Source: Bilabrum cf. latius (Eukaryota > Bigyra: Bicosoecida > Bigyra > Bicosoecida). Taken from it: DNA of 64,000 bases. Positions 38,601 to 51,600 of this stretch are shown here, in pieces. Position numbers and translations under genes: made by a program. The notes under the pieces are model-generated. The model did no database searches and was not told the DNA's origin. It saw only the letters and a program-made list of their open reading frames with translations. The DNA lies in contig OZ237752.1 of assembly GCA_965178125.1 (NCBI GenBank), positions 744,001 through 808,000 on the forward strand. Direction: 5' to 3'. Numbering within the stretch: position 1 is the stretch's first letter; the number at the start of each line of letters is the position of its first letter.

Positions 38601-41600
38601 CGGCCGAATCGGGCCTGGTGAATGGAACATGTCTGTGTCGGCAAGAGCTTTCGTGGGACAGGTGCCGCTTAGCCGTTACATGAACCGTATCAGTGACTTG
38701 TCACAGGGTGCCGAACTGCACGGTGCAATTGGTGACTTCGCAGCTCCTTTGTTCGCTCCAAGTCCAGTCACATCTGTTTCGCTCGTAGTCTCTGAGCTGC
38801 GAGACTGTGAGCCACTCCAAGCACCTACTGGGGTGTTGGCGAGCTGCCAAGCCATCAGGGACCCTCTGGACGCATCCAAAAGGGTTAGTTTTTGTTCCTT
38901 GGAGTGCGATTTGACGCATGAAATTTTGATTGGGGCACGCAACACGACGTGCGACCCAGTTACTGGGACTTGGAGACCAGCACCGGCAGCTTGCATCCCT
39001 GCTGTGCCATAGCCCCCTGTGGGTGTGGTCGGTTCGACTTGTTCATTGAGAGCAAGCGTTCAATGGAGATCCCCGCCACGAATCGAAGAAACCTCAGAGC
39101 TCTTCATTCAGGCAGTTTTTGCCAACGGATCGCTTGCGCTGCCGCTTGAGGATCAGCTGCCGCTTGAGGATCAGCTGCCGCTTGAGGATCAGCTGCTGCT
39201 TCAGGAGCTGCGCTCGGATCTTGTGCAGCGATACGTGGTTGGAATTCACGTCGATGCCCAAGCGTTTTCGGCTGATGACGCAGCACAATGGGCTGCAATG
39301 GTGCAGAGGCAAAGCATTGAGTCGCCCGGCCTTGCTGCTTCGAGCAGCGTCACACCAACGGAATCTAGCTGGAGGCTACTAGCTGCAGTAGTGCTACCAA
39401 AACTGGACCAGGCTGGGACCTACATCCCAACTTCGATTCAACTATAGGCCTTCTAGGCCATTTTGGAAATCGAGGACGCACTTCAGTCCAGGGGGCTCGA
39501 TGGTACCGTTGGAGACCCCAGCACGCCCATACCTGTGCCTGCCAACACTGCCATCTAGGTCGTAATCGCGGCTGCTTCACGATACGGGGTGTCAAACAGC
39601 TCCTTGCCGTCCGAGCAGCTAGTGCTTGAAGAAGGAGAATGCGGCTTCGTGGACGTGAATGTGAACGTATCCGCAGCGGTCTCTGGCTCGGCCACTGGTA
39701 ACCCCAGCGAAGACCCCGCTCTGAGTACCCTAGTCCCTCTAGCTCCAGTCCCGTCCGAGTCCACTCCGATTCTTCTGAGTGCGTTCAGGCGATCTGTTGC
39801 GTTTTCCATTGGTTTTTGGGCAAGACCAGCGATCAGCGAGGTTCTGTCGATAACCTGTACACCGACTCTGTCAGTGGCGCGCGGGGCTGCTGCTGGTGAA
39901 CTTAGACTGAACGTCGCCCCGGCTGAAGCCCAGCTGGATGCCAGCTCTTTCGATAGTATTCTGGCAGCAACTGCTCCAGGCTCGCCTGCTCGATTAGCAT
40001 TTGAGTTATCGGCCATGTTCGGGCCATCTTCGTATGCTGGGCCATAGCTCGACGGAATGGTGGAATGCTCAGTTGAGTCCCGGCTCCAGGGGTCGGATGA
40101 TACGCAAAGCGCACAGGCCCGCAGACAGCAAATTGGTTTGGCCCAGGTTTACCAAGACGTCTAGTCTGCTATTGTGCCGGTTCGCATAGTCGGCACGGTT
40201 GTGCCATTCTTCCAGGATGTTCTGATTTGGCGGCCGGCTGTAGCCACGGAGCAGCACGGGTTTGGGTATCAGAGCCTCTGGGACGACATCGGGCTGCATG
40301 CGTCTGAATTTGGCGAAGCGCTGGTCGACCTTGATTCTGATGGATTCATTGCCCCGGAAGATTATGCCTTGGATATCGCAGCGCGCTTTCAAATAGGTAC
40401 GGTGCCAATGGGAATTGACGCTGTGGAAGTGGGTTCTGCTTCGATGCTTGGCCAGCGTCTATTGCTTGCAGCGCGATCCCCTGTCAGAAGTGCCATGGCC
40501 GTGTCCGTGAACGGAGCAACCGACATGATCATAGTTGGCGACGAATCGCAGCGCATGCGCTCCGGGCCCCACTTCGCCCCGGGAGTTAGGGTCTTCGTAG
40601 GCCAAGCTGAAGCAGACGTTCTCGCAATCTCTGTGGATGGCCGATTCTTGAGAGTGCAGTCGCCCAAGTACATCGATGTGTGCGGTCTACAAGGCAGCCT
40701 TTGTAGTGGTCCATCTGCCTACCGTCCCATTCGTATCGAAAACCCCCCAGCAGCGCGAATTGGTGCGCTACAAGACCTGCCGGCTTGGGAGGATCCATTG
40801 CTCCGGTATGATCGACCGATCGATTCGATCGATTGCAGAGCAGAGGATGCAAGCAATCCCGCCGAGAGCAGATTGGCTCGTCCAATCAATGTCACCCTCT
40901 GCGACCCGCAAGTGGCTGTTTTTGGCGATAAAATGTCTGCGCAGTTCTGGCGCGATGCAAGTTTGACGGCCTTGGCTGCTGCAGGATTGGTGACTCAGGC
41001 TGGAAATGGCGGGATTCTTGATGCGACGATGCAATTAGCAGATGATTCTGCTCTTGGTGCATCGATACAATGCCCGAGGGATTGTCCCGGCTTGCAAGAG
41101 AATGAGCTGCTGGCATTTCCACCCACTGATATCGCTAGCTTTGCCAGCAATTCGACGTCTGGCGCCCGTGGGCTCGGGGTGCAAATGACCCATGACACTT
41201 GGCTACATAGTCTAAGCGGATCTGCCTCGGAGTCTTTATTGCAAGCCCGCGGTCCTCTACAGCCTGAAGAGCTGCTCCAGGGTTTCTACTACACTTCATA
41301 GTGTGCTGGCTACGAGAACGACACCCGCGTATGCATGGACCCCCTCACTGCAGACCTGTGTGCATACGGCATCGGAGATGACTGCTAGCCGTGTTTTGAA
41401 GGAGCACTGTGCCCTGGTGGCTACCGTGCATGGTCGCAACCTGGCTACTACTCACCCAGTGAACCTGCTGGGGTAGTTCGCTGCTCCCCTCCATCCCTGG
41501 ACCGTTGCCTCAACTGGACGCAAGGGGAGACGCTTTGCGGCACAGGATACCTTCAAGGCTCGCCTGGATGCAAGGGATGCGACGACGGCTTCTTTCTATA

Positions 41601-44600
41601 TGCGGATGGTGCGTGCTAGGAGTGCCCGAGCGGAGAAGGCGCTTCCAGGCTGCTTCGTCCTCTTGGTATATTGCTCGGTGTGATGGCCGGCGTAGCCGTC
41701 ATTTTCTTTGGAATCGTTTTCCTGGCGACGCGGTAGAGTGGAGGGACACTTGTAGGCGGTTTGAAGGCTGCGGGGGAACTTGTTCTTTGGATGGTGGGAT
41801 CGCTTCAGGTTGTCGCGCAGACAGGACGGACAGCCAGCGTGCACCTCCCACCATACCTTCGAGCGATGCTGCGAGGCTTGTCCATCCTCCAGTTCGATCT
41901 TAGCGGGGTGCAGATCCATCCCGACTGTGTCGATGCGAGACCCTTCAGCATGGAGATGGTTACGTTTATCAGTGCTCTCGTACTCCTGGCGTGCATCCTG
42001 ATCACGATATCTATCAAGACTGGTGGAGCAACCAAACGACGGGACATGCGGCGGAGTACAAAGCAGCTGAATGCGGCTGCGCTCTCCACCATGGTTTTGT
42101 CCGAGCTTGCCAACAGCAAAACGGACTCCCGAAGGCAGCTGTTTGCCATGGTGACTTCTGGAGATGGTGGAAGCCATGATGGTAGATAGAACTCGACCAG
42201 AGCCCGAGACAACCCCATGCTAGCAGCCCAAGCAGTCGGCAAGCGTGCTGCGAGCGGCACTGGTGTTGGCTCGTCGTCGTCAGAAAGCGAAGATGCGCAA
42301 AGTATAATGCCAATCAACACGTCAGCAGATATAGATATAGAGCTTGACCCTCACGCAATGGAAAGGCGGCGGTCTAGCGCGACAGAGCAAAGATCCTCGA
42401 TGAAAGGTACAGGCCCTAGTGCGTCCGTGAGACGACCGCCATCTCTCGGGCAATCGCGGCAAGCAGGCACCAAGCGGCCGCCTAGTCTAGGCGCTAAGAG
42501 GCCGCCAAGCCTGGCATCAAGCGCCACCGAGAAAAAAAGGCAAGCAACTCGGCAGAAGTTCCGTGCAGCAATTCTACGTGTTGCTGCGCAACGAAGCTCA
42601 TAGCGAGCTATCTAGGCGCAGAGGTCTGGCAATGCAGGCACAATTTCGGGTAGCAGCAACCAGGACGATGACTCGGATGACGTTCCACTGTCTTAGTGGC
42701 TGGTGCCTCAATTGCGACGAGCAAGCTTCATACTTGCCTTCCTTCTCTATGCCATCATTACGAACACCGCATTGAGTACCGTGGACTGCATCAGGCTCGT
42801 GGATGAACGCCTGGAATTTGTCGTAGTTGGTGATGCATCCGGACCTACCCAGGACTCTGAAACAGATCTGCCTGCAGACGCTAGCTCTCTAGATGACGTG
42901 CCGGAGTTGCAGCAAGTCGTGCAAGAGCGGCTTGTACTTGCATCAAATACCTTCTTTGAGTGCTACAAGGGCTACCACTTGCCTGCGGGAATCCTGGCCT
43001 GGATCACGCTCGCTGCGTTCTGCGTGTTTCTACCCATTTTCTTGATCATTTGGTCAAGTCGGCGTATTCATACGATCATGTCGCGCCTTGGTGACTTGAG
43101 GCGTAAGCGGTAGTACCTGCAGGCGTCGCGCGCCATCTGGGAGGACTTCTCGGCTGCTGGGGCTTGCTCGTACATGTGGACGTGTGGTGGGGGGATGCAG
43201 TGCTGCCAATCAACTTGCTGCCCGGATGCGTACGCATGTAGGGAGTACGGATGTGGTGCGCAGATTCCACTCAGCGGCCGCGTTGTGATTCGGAACAGGC
43301 AGAGCAAGGAATCCATGTCTGTTGGAGGTTCTGCTTCGAGCATTGTGTCAGCTGATGATGTGACCAGTCCAAAGCCGTCAAACCAGAATTTGCCATGTGC
43401 AACTGGGTCCAAGGCAAGCATGAGTTTGCCCGCAAGTCCAGCTCCGCCAGCTGCGAGCACACGCGGGCTGATTGCAGCAACATCCACAGCAGGACCGTAT
43501 CGCCAAGCAGGCCGTACCTCCGGCAACACTGCCTTGCAAACGACCCCGACTCCTCCACAGTCATCGATCGACCCCGCTCGAAATTAGGTCGACAGCAAAG
43601 ACTCCCCCACTGTTTCGAGTACGCCCGGCACCCCGATGACCACGACCACGACCAACCCGCTCGCACCGGTTCGCCGAAGCGGTGATGGGTCGGACCGCGG
43701 GGCGACTTCAGCAGCAAGACAAGACCGCAGTCCTCCCGACCGAACGAAAAAGAGGAGGGGGACTTTGGCACTGGGCACCTAGTTGCACATGGCGTCCAGT
43801 GAGAAGCTAGCGGCAGTCTTCTACGATTTGTCCGCTGCAGCCAGAACAGAGCTGCTGCTTGACGAGAGTCGCGAAGTCAGGAAGGAACCTTCGATATCCC
43901 GCCTGGCGAACTCCGACTACAGACCCAGCCACTACTATGTGCACATCATGGATCTCGCCTTGCTTGCCATCCTGGCTCTGCTCGCCATCCTCTGGAAAGA
44001 GCCAGGCACGCCAGGAGAGGCTTTCGCCAGGTCCGTGACAGTCGTCGCAGTGCTCCTCGCATTTGCCCTCTTTGTGATGTTCAAGTCACCCTTCTTCATC
44101 GTCGACAGCTGGAAAGGCCCCGTGAAATCGCTTGCCCTTTTCATCGCCGCAGCCTCCGAGATCCTCAGCACGGCCATATACTGCCGTGAGGAGCTCGGGT
44201 GGCGCGGCTTTTCGAGCGAGGACGTGGGTCGGTTCGCCGTGGTAGTGTTCAGCATGAGCGTTGCCATGATCGTGCTGCTGGTGTATGCGTTCTTCTCGGT
44301 CGTTGCGCGGCAGGGAAGAATGGAGGTGGCAGGACTGGTGGACGAGGACGGCGATTTGCAGGAGCCCCCGGAGGTGTCAGAGGCGGCCAGGCGGGGCGAG
44401 AGGCCGGGAGCTTTGGCAGAGCTGTACGGCATGCTCATGCAGCCTTGCTGCGGTCACACTAGCAGTGTCGAGGCTGCAGTTGGGTCACGCTATGCAAAAT
44501 CACTGGCAGCGAAACGCGCTGAGGCAGAGGAACGGCAGGCCGGGCAGGAGCAGGACGGCAGGGGCCGAAGCGGGAGCCTGGTAGGCTCGAGTAAAACTCC

Positions 44601-45147
44601 TCTCAGCGACTTGGCTAGAGCAAGCAGCCGATCCATCCTTCTGCAGTATGCGCGTGAGGGCGCGGCAGCTGGTCTGTAGCCATCCACGCGATTGCAAGTG
44701 TCGCAACGTCATGGAGGAGACCCCGTGCTCGGTGGGGCCTAGCCAGGGAGTGGCAGCTGGGGCCGCATGCATTCTGGGCGACGACTCCTTGGGAGCGTGC
44801 CCAGTAGAACTAGGCCTGCTAGACCTAGCATTCCTTCTGATCCTGCAGAGGACAGGAAGAGAGCCAAGTCAAGGACCGGGCTGGTAAAGATTTCCGGCAG
44901 AGGGAGCAGGAGGGAAGTGCGGCAGTACAGCTCGACTGGAGCTTCAGGCACACAGCACGGCCGCAGTTCAGTGCCTGATGCCGTGTCTGCGGGCACGCAG
45001 CTTCTGCATACACAGGCACACCAGCGATCTTCCCGAGGTCTTCAGAGGCCGCTTTCCAAACCTCGGCTTGGTCCTCCCCAAGCCCAAGCCCAGAAGGCGT
45101 CGCGAAAGTCACTTCGATCACTTGGTCATGCGGCAGAGGAAATTTGA
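23698..45147 (+). CDS. Giant multidomain multipass surface receptor (Kelch, Sushi, IPT/TIG, Cys-rich, TM)
   Basis: About 7,035 aa from three exons: 23698-23833, 24022-24279, 24434-45147, ending in TGA. Exon 1 codes a signal peptide (MERAFFRGFVRIIAAVLTCI, cleavage near HSFA). Kelch-like repeats follow up to about 25,500 (FALVVGGNYS, YIFDPAKTQW across the splice, NTVFLMHGGT, AVIVFGGVGS, RIVVTGG). A long Ser/Thr/Ala-rich extracellular region follows, with many glycosylation sites and no domain I can name. Near 38,800-39,005 is a Sushi/CCP-like module (four Cys and GTW), near 40,560-40,750 an IPT/TIG-like domain (GPHFAPGVRVFVG), and at 41,302-41,640 a Cys-rich ephrin-receptor-like stretch (CFEGALCPGG, ACQECPSG). 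Multiple membrane helices occupy about 41,650-43,110 and 43,930-44,320, then a basic cytoplasmic tail. About 66 TAGs are in frame, with no TAA or TGA across 20.7 kb. Ligand unknown. Confidence 0.88.
23834..24021 (+). other. Intron 1 of the giant receptor gene
   Basis: GTGAGC donor, CCGCAG acceptor, 188 nt, phase 1. It follows the signal-peptide exon; splicing restores a Gly codon and moves from frame 1 to frame 0. Confidence 0.75.
24280..24433 (+). other. Intron 2 of the giant receptor gene
   Basis: GTGAGC donor, CCCGCAG acceptor, 154 nt, phase 1. Splicing creates YIFDPAKTQW, a typical Kelch strand, and leads into the 20.7-kb last exon. Confidence 0.85.
39143..39196 (+). repeat. Three copies of an 18-bp coding repeat
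   Basis: CGCTTGAGGATCAGCTGC occurs three times head to tail, coding repeated LEDQLP in the giant receptor. The three units are identical, a sign of recent slippage. Confidence 0.9.
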
Positions 45148-45608
45148 TTATATTGCGAAGCTTTGTATATCTCAACAGATTGTCTTCGTTTACATCATAG
45201 TCTATTCCAGGGTACTACTAGAACTAAGTAGGCCCTAATCCTTTGACTTGTTTGCGACCAACCGATCGCCGAAACTCTGGATTTCCATACCATTGTTGCG
45301 ACTCATTTTGAGAACTCGGGATTGTTGTGTCATCGGTGAACCTCAGCAGATTGCGGTCCCACTGTCCGCATCTAGTTCAGCTAACCTTGCCCGCCTTTAT
45401 TAGGATATCTAAATAAACGCCTACGACCTGTTTCATCCAGAAACTTAACACAGATTAGAGCAAGCTTGCTAAAAGCAGGCAACGCCGATACACAAGTACT
45501 CTCCGTGCGAGCGGGAGCAGCTTATTTGGTAGAAACTAAGCATCCAATTGGATTAATATGTCAGATACAGTGCCGTAGCACACGGTATTTACCGATTTAC
45601 CGGACAAT
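45148..45608. other. Intergenic, about 460 bp
   Basis: AT-rich spacer between the giant receptor stop and the kinase start; all frames contain TAA or TGA. Presumed terminator of the first gene and promoter of the second. No RNA gene recognised. Confidence 0.6.
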
Positions 45609-48600
45609 ATGGCGCTTTCAGCTGGCTTCGAGGGTGTCTCAGACTTCGTGCTGTTCGTGAGATCTCCTTCCGATATTTTGTGATGAGACGCTCCGAATCA
45701 GAAATGGGTCCGAGAGTTTCATTTTATTATACGGCTCTTTCGTACGCAGGTAGCATACATGGCAATTTCGGTCCAGCTGTGGACATTTTCTCAAGCAGTG
45801 GCATCAAGCTATGAGCGACTGCCCAAGAGCCCAGCCTTTGTGCACGCCCTACTTTGTTTCGAGTGAGTGATGCCAGGTTTGCAGTGACCTGAACTTCTAC
45901 TTCCTGGCTCGTATCGGTATGTCATCTGCTGTTGCACAATTCAATACGAACCATGTCGCAGAGCTTTCATCGCGAGCTGTGGCCTCACGCACCTTGGAAT
46001 GGGTCTATCGGTCACCATTCTCCGCGGTTCTGCGACAATGCTGTGAGTGTATTGTATCCTAGTCGCTGAATGCTGCCTGATCCTTGCCGCAAGCTATGTA
46101 GCTAGAAACTATCACTGTTCCATCTCGCAGCATCGTGAACGGAACTGTTAAAACTATAACAGCAATCGTAAGCGCGTACACAGCGATGGTTCTTTGGACC
46201 CTTTTATCGGATGCATCTCGCGCTTTGATAAAGCACATCGAATCAAACTTGGTGGAGAAGGCCGAGGCGGACGAGAGCAGGGTTCGAGCAAACCAGCTCA
46301 ACAAGATCTAGATCCGACTGCAAAGTCTTGCAGACAGTATTCATGAGTCTGGAGATATCCAAGTCCTGTTTGACGCCGCTGCCAGGGGCCTCGTCAAGCA
46401 TGCTGGCTTTGGAATCGCTGGCGCGTTTTTGCCGACCGTGCTCCCTCGCCGTAAGGACTTTACCACCGGTCAAGAAGTCAGCGCCGTGAGCCAGTCGAGC
46501 TCGAACAGCAATCTTCAAAGTGGCAGCCAATCGCCTCCGTCTCGCCGCCCGCTGCTTCTGGTCGAGCCAGCCAGGCACGAGCGGGAGCCTGCCCACGAAC
46601 TCGACCGTGTGCTGGCTGGAGGAGGCCTCGCCCCGCCGCAGAATGACCAGAGCGCTGGCGGCGCTAGCAGACTCCGCAACCTCGCCAACTCTGCAGAGAT
46701 ATCCGAGGACAGTCACGATACGCCTGGTGGTATGCAGGCCGACTAGAAGAAGGCAGGCGCCTTCGCGACTGCCAAGGGCAACAAGGCCAACAACAGGAGC
46801 CCGGATGCGCTTAGTAGGGTGCTTGGCGGCCCCTCGGGTCTATTGTCCCCTTCCGGAGACGATGTGAGCAGCTCCGAGGGCGAGGCGGGGCGCGGTGATA
46901 CCTACAAAGTGTCTAATCCCGCCCGAGTCTCTGCTTCCAGCTCCAACAGGCACTCCGGGACTCGCCTCGATAGGGGCGCAGCTGCCAGCGTGGACAGCAG
47001 CGTGGGCCCTCCCGGTCCGGTGGGCTATGCTTGGGCGTCTGAACAGACTGATGGAGATCTGAACGGCTCTATTTCAGAGTCGGACGCCTCTGTCGCCTCT
47101 GTCGCCACCCAAGTGCACTAGGCAGTGTCGGAGTCCGAGTCTGGCACGGACAGCGATGTGGAGACTGGCATGTTCCTGGGCAGGGCCAGCCTGCTGCCTG
47201 GGGCACAAGCGAGGGGCAATGGCCCTTCTCACACCATTGAGATGGTAAGCCTGACTCAGTTCGACAAGGCCGACAGGCACCACGCTGCTGGCGGCAGTCG
47301 GGGCAGGAGGAGAGGAGGCGGCGCCCGAGGTGCTGGACACGGGTCTGCTTGGTCTAGGGGAGGCAGGAGGCGAGGCTCGGGGCGAGGCAGAAGCCAAGGC
47401 GTTCCCATGTCTTCAGCTGGTTTGCGGGACAAGTCGATTGGCAGCCAGCATTTCGGGCTTGCCGGCTCCAGCACAGGTCGGTCAGTGCTGCCCCCTAGAG
47501 GCGGAGACCGAACCACTGGGATCGCCGATGCAGAGACGATGGACACGGCCGAGTGCAAGGAGCGGCTTGAGAGGCTGTTGCTGTAGGACTCCATCGTGCA
47601 CGTGCCCGGGCCCCTCGTCCGAGCCCTCTTCGGCGAGGTGGCGGGAGGCCCCGCGCCTGCGCATGGCCGCAAGGAAACCGAACACTTTTTTGCGCTGAGG
47701 CTGTTTCTGCCGTCACGAGCCGCCTCTTCGATCGCGGAGCATCTCGGTCTTACCACGATTCGTCCTGCTGGCATTTCTCAGTCATCGTGGCGGAAGCATC
47801 AATCCTCTAGTGCCGGTGTCGGTGCCGATCAGGGAAGCGCAGCCGCGAGAGAGCCACCGAACCTCCCTGAAGTCCGGTCGCATGTGGTTGATCTATCAGT
47901 CCGTCAGCAGTGCGCCTAGGTTCTGGCTGATACGCAGCAGAGCCGCTCAGTCAAGACCCGCATCTTTGACCCCGCAAAGTTCCTGCAGCAGCAGAGGGAG
48001 CAAGAGGAGGAGCTCGCAGCAGCCGATGAATTCGGTGACGTCGATCCGAGCACTGGTGAGCAGCTCAAGCGTGACAGGTCAACGACAGGATCGAGTAGCT
48101 CCGGCAGCTATCAAGCAAATCGTTCTCATTCTTCATTTATGGTGAATCACCGCCCGATGGTGCGAGGGGCCCGAGGCAAGGGGTCGTCTCCGAGGGACAA
48201 GTCCCGCGAGCAATCGGCTGCTTCCGCTGGCGGTTCATATGCATCGAGCCAACACGACGAGGAGCAGGACCGCAAGACGCGGGCAATGAACAGGAAATCT
48301 TTCTCCTCCCAGGACATCGTGATCGGTTTCCTCCTTGTCAAGAGCTCGTCCGCCAGTCTGAAGCGGGGGGAGAGACAGCTGCTCGAGGGCGTCCGTGGCA
48401 CGCTGGAAATAGCTGTGCTGCGCATCGACGCTCGTGAGGCCGAAAGACATTTCCTTCTCCGTACTGCAGAACTGGAGAAAGAACGGCGGGAGGCCTCGCA
48501 GACCTTCCTCGCCATGATGAGCCGTGAGTACTCTATTGCTCTACGTCTACGCCACCCTTGCTGCACTGCCGGTGCTCGTAGACGTCTATTTGCCCATAAT

Positions 48601-51600
48601 GATAGGCACTACTGCTGTGTATTTTTCGTATTTCGATCATTTCTATTCCCTACGCAGATGAGCTTCGCACTCCATTGCACGCTGTGATCGGATTCAGCGA
48701 GCTCTTGCAGTCTGAAACGGCAGGAAGAATGTCGTCCGAGCAGCGGGAGTATCTCGGCACGATTCAGCGGAACGGAGAACACCTGCTCGGTCTGATTAGC
48801 GACCTGCTTGACCTAACCAAGGTCGACCTTGGTTTGTTAGAGCTGGAAAACAGGGCCTTTGACCTCTAGGACTCCCTGCTGGACTGCCAGCACCTGGTGA
48901 GCACCCGAGTTGCCCTCAAGCACGGTAAGGTCAGGTTGCACGTCATCAGCGACCCGGACGTCCCCAAGGAAATCGTCGGAGACCTTGCTCGATGGAGGCA
49001 GCTTCTGCTCAACCTTGCGGGAAACTCCAGCAAGTTCTGCGCGGACGGGCACATCGTCGTGCGTGCCAGGCGCTTCTCTGAGAAGGCCCTCTACGAGTAC
49101 TTCAGGCCAGGAGAGGTGCGTCAGCTCAGACGTGAGGAGAAGATTCGGAAGCGAACGGGATCTGCCCGCACGAAGTCCAGGCCGAAGATGGCCAGGCACT
49201 CTGAGATGGCGCAGGAGGCTCGGTGGCAGTAGATCCAGAATGAGTCGACTGGCAGCGGCATTATGGACCCAGTGGCGGATCGAGAAATGCACACGAATCT
49301 AGCAGACGCAAAAGAGGCCTCCACGTCGACTAATAGTCTTGAATTTAGAGGCATCCCGAGCCCTGAAGAGGATCTGGTAGGCTTCTCGCTCCGCAGCACA
49401 CGGAAGCCGCTCGTGTTTGCCGCAGGGCCGCTGGCTGAATCCAAAGACCCCTTTGCACTGCCGTATGATGACGAGCTCCCGCGCATCGACGAGGCGTCCA
49501 TCGACAGGATGGCCAAGGAAATCAGCGATTCCCAGGTGGTGCCCCCACCGCGCAGGAAGGCAGCAAGCCACGCGAATGCTGGCATTGGAGTGGATTCGGA
49601 ACAGGCGAGGTACGGCAAGTGGCAGGATGATGGTTCGATTGGAGTGCAGGGACGAAGTCGTTGGGCTGGCAAGAAACGAGAGGAGTCTCCTATGACGCAA
49701 GAATCTCTGATTGGGGATTCAACTCATGTCTCTGACAAGGGCACCTCGAGGCAGTCCGTCGGTCTCCAGCGCGTGCACAGCATGGCGCGAGAAGTGGAGC
49801 CTGCTTCTAGGAGCCATCCCGACCACGTAGTGACTTGGCTGTTACTGGAAATCACTGATACTGGCATCGGTATTGCTGCCAGTGCGGCCCGTCAGCTCTT
49901 CGAGCCATTCCAGTAGGCAGACACGAGCATTACCCGTCGATTTGGCGGCACTGGGCTCGGCCTTCCCATCTGCCTCAAGCTGATCCGCCGGATGGGGGGC
50001 ACACTCTGGCTGACCTCAAAGGAAGGTGTGGGCAGCTCTTTCCTGATCGCTCTCCCTGTCTTTGTGACCAAGAAGTCTGCGAATTCGATGAGGAAGGCCA
50101 CCTCTGCCATTGCGGCTGCACTGGCTTTAGCACGGGCCGACATCTCGCGCGGTCCGCCAGAGAAATAGGACCGAGTGACTCGCTCGCTGGCCATTGGTGG
50201 TGTCAAGCGAACGAGTAAGCCTGGTGTGTGGTCGCAGGTGCGGTCTGTGCGGAGTACTCCGTATGAAGCAGGCAGGCTCTACGCATATCCGGAAACTGGC
50301 CTAGGGAGCGGAAGGGCAGGGAATCGAGGATCAAGCACCGCTAGCTCCGGAGTGCAGGCCGTACAGATCGATCTTGCGCTTGGATCCAGCATCGTAACAT
50401 CGACTACTTCTGCTGCTGCTACTGGCGGTGCCGGTGCTTCTCCTGCGCCGCAGTGGCAGCGTGCAGCGCTTGAGCAACCGAGCGTCGGGGTAGGAGTTCA
50501 GCGACACACTCAGTCGTCAGAGGGCAACTCCAGGGAGATGTCCGACGTCATCTTGTTCCCGTTCGACGCACTAGCAGCTGGCATGCTCAAGGGCATGTCC
50601 GTGGAGGACGCGAAATGGCTGGTGCCAGGTGCCAGTCCTGGAGACCGGTTCTTGGCGGCATCGCACGAGTATCCAAAGCACAGTGCGCAAGGTACTCCCC
50701 ACAGACTTAGCTCTGGCAAGTAGAGCTCTGGCGCCCCCGATACGGAAGTAAGTAGGGAGGATTCGGACGCGGCTGCCCAAGAGCAGCTGTTGCTTCAGGG
50801 AACTTCAGCGACTAGATCATAGCAGGACGTGAGGGGATCCCCTGCCGCAGCCCACCAGGCACTCAGGGTCGCCGTAATCACGAAATCGCCTCTTCTGGCT
50901 GCTTCACTCGCATGCCAAGTTCGTGCTTGTGGCGGAATTCTGCCGTACCAGCCTCACATGGCTCCAGCAGCAGTGCAGAAGCTTCTCGTCGAATCGGCCA
51001 AATACGGTCCGGCCAGCGCAGAAACGGCCGCTCGATCGCGTCTGCTCCCCAAGGTTTAGAGGAAGCATTTGAAGTCTGGAACTAAGTCTGCCGGTAAAAC
51101 AACTCGCGCTTTGCATGCTGCTGGTCCATTGCAAATAGGGCAAGGTGGTGGTTGGGACAAGTCGCTTCATGGCCCAAACAGGTCCTCCCTTGCCAGTGGT
51201 AACTAGCTGCTGCCTGCGTTGACGCCTTCACACAACTCTCGCGCGTGGCCTGGAAGCAGCGCAAATCTCGATTCGAGATCCAGCCTCGTCCCCCGTGCGA
51301 TAGAGCACGCGGACGATGCGGCAGCCGGGGCGGCTGCGGGGCTTCCACTGATGGCTACTGCGATGCAGGTCAGAAGTTCGTCAGCAGTATCGCAGAACAG
51401 GCACGGCATTCGGGCCTCTCCTAGCCAGCGCCATCGGGCCACGCGAGAGAGCAGCGGCCAGTCAGCTGGGCGCCCTGACGTCCTGAGTGCGAGGGAATCG
51501 AAAGCGTCCCGCGAGGGCAGGGTCGCTGCGGAGAAGCTCGCAGCCTAGGCGGACTTGAGGCCTTCCTTCGGGCCCGGTCACACGCAGGAGGTGGCAGACT

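Noticed and set aside
2758-45147. Reading the many TAG-broken frames as pseudogenes or as strings of small genes
   Set aside because: Catalytic motifs remain intact on both sides of TAGs, the frames continue in register, and TAA/TGA do not accumulate, unlike decay.
45953-46101. Alternative first exon of the kinase starting MSQSFHREL with splice at 46101
   Set aside because: It gives no membrane helix. The other frame of the same stretch codes AFIASCGLTHL, matches ethylene-receptor helix 2, and joins in phase to exons on both sides.
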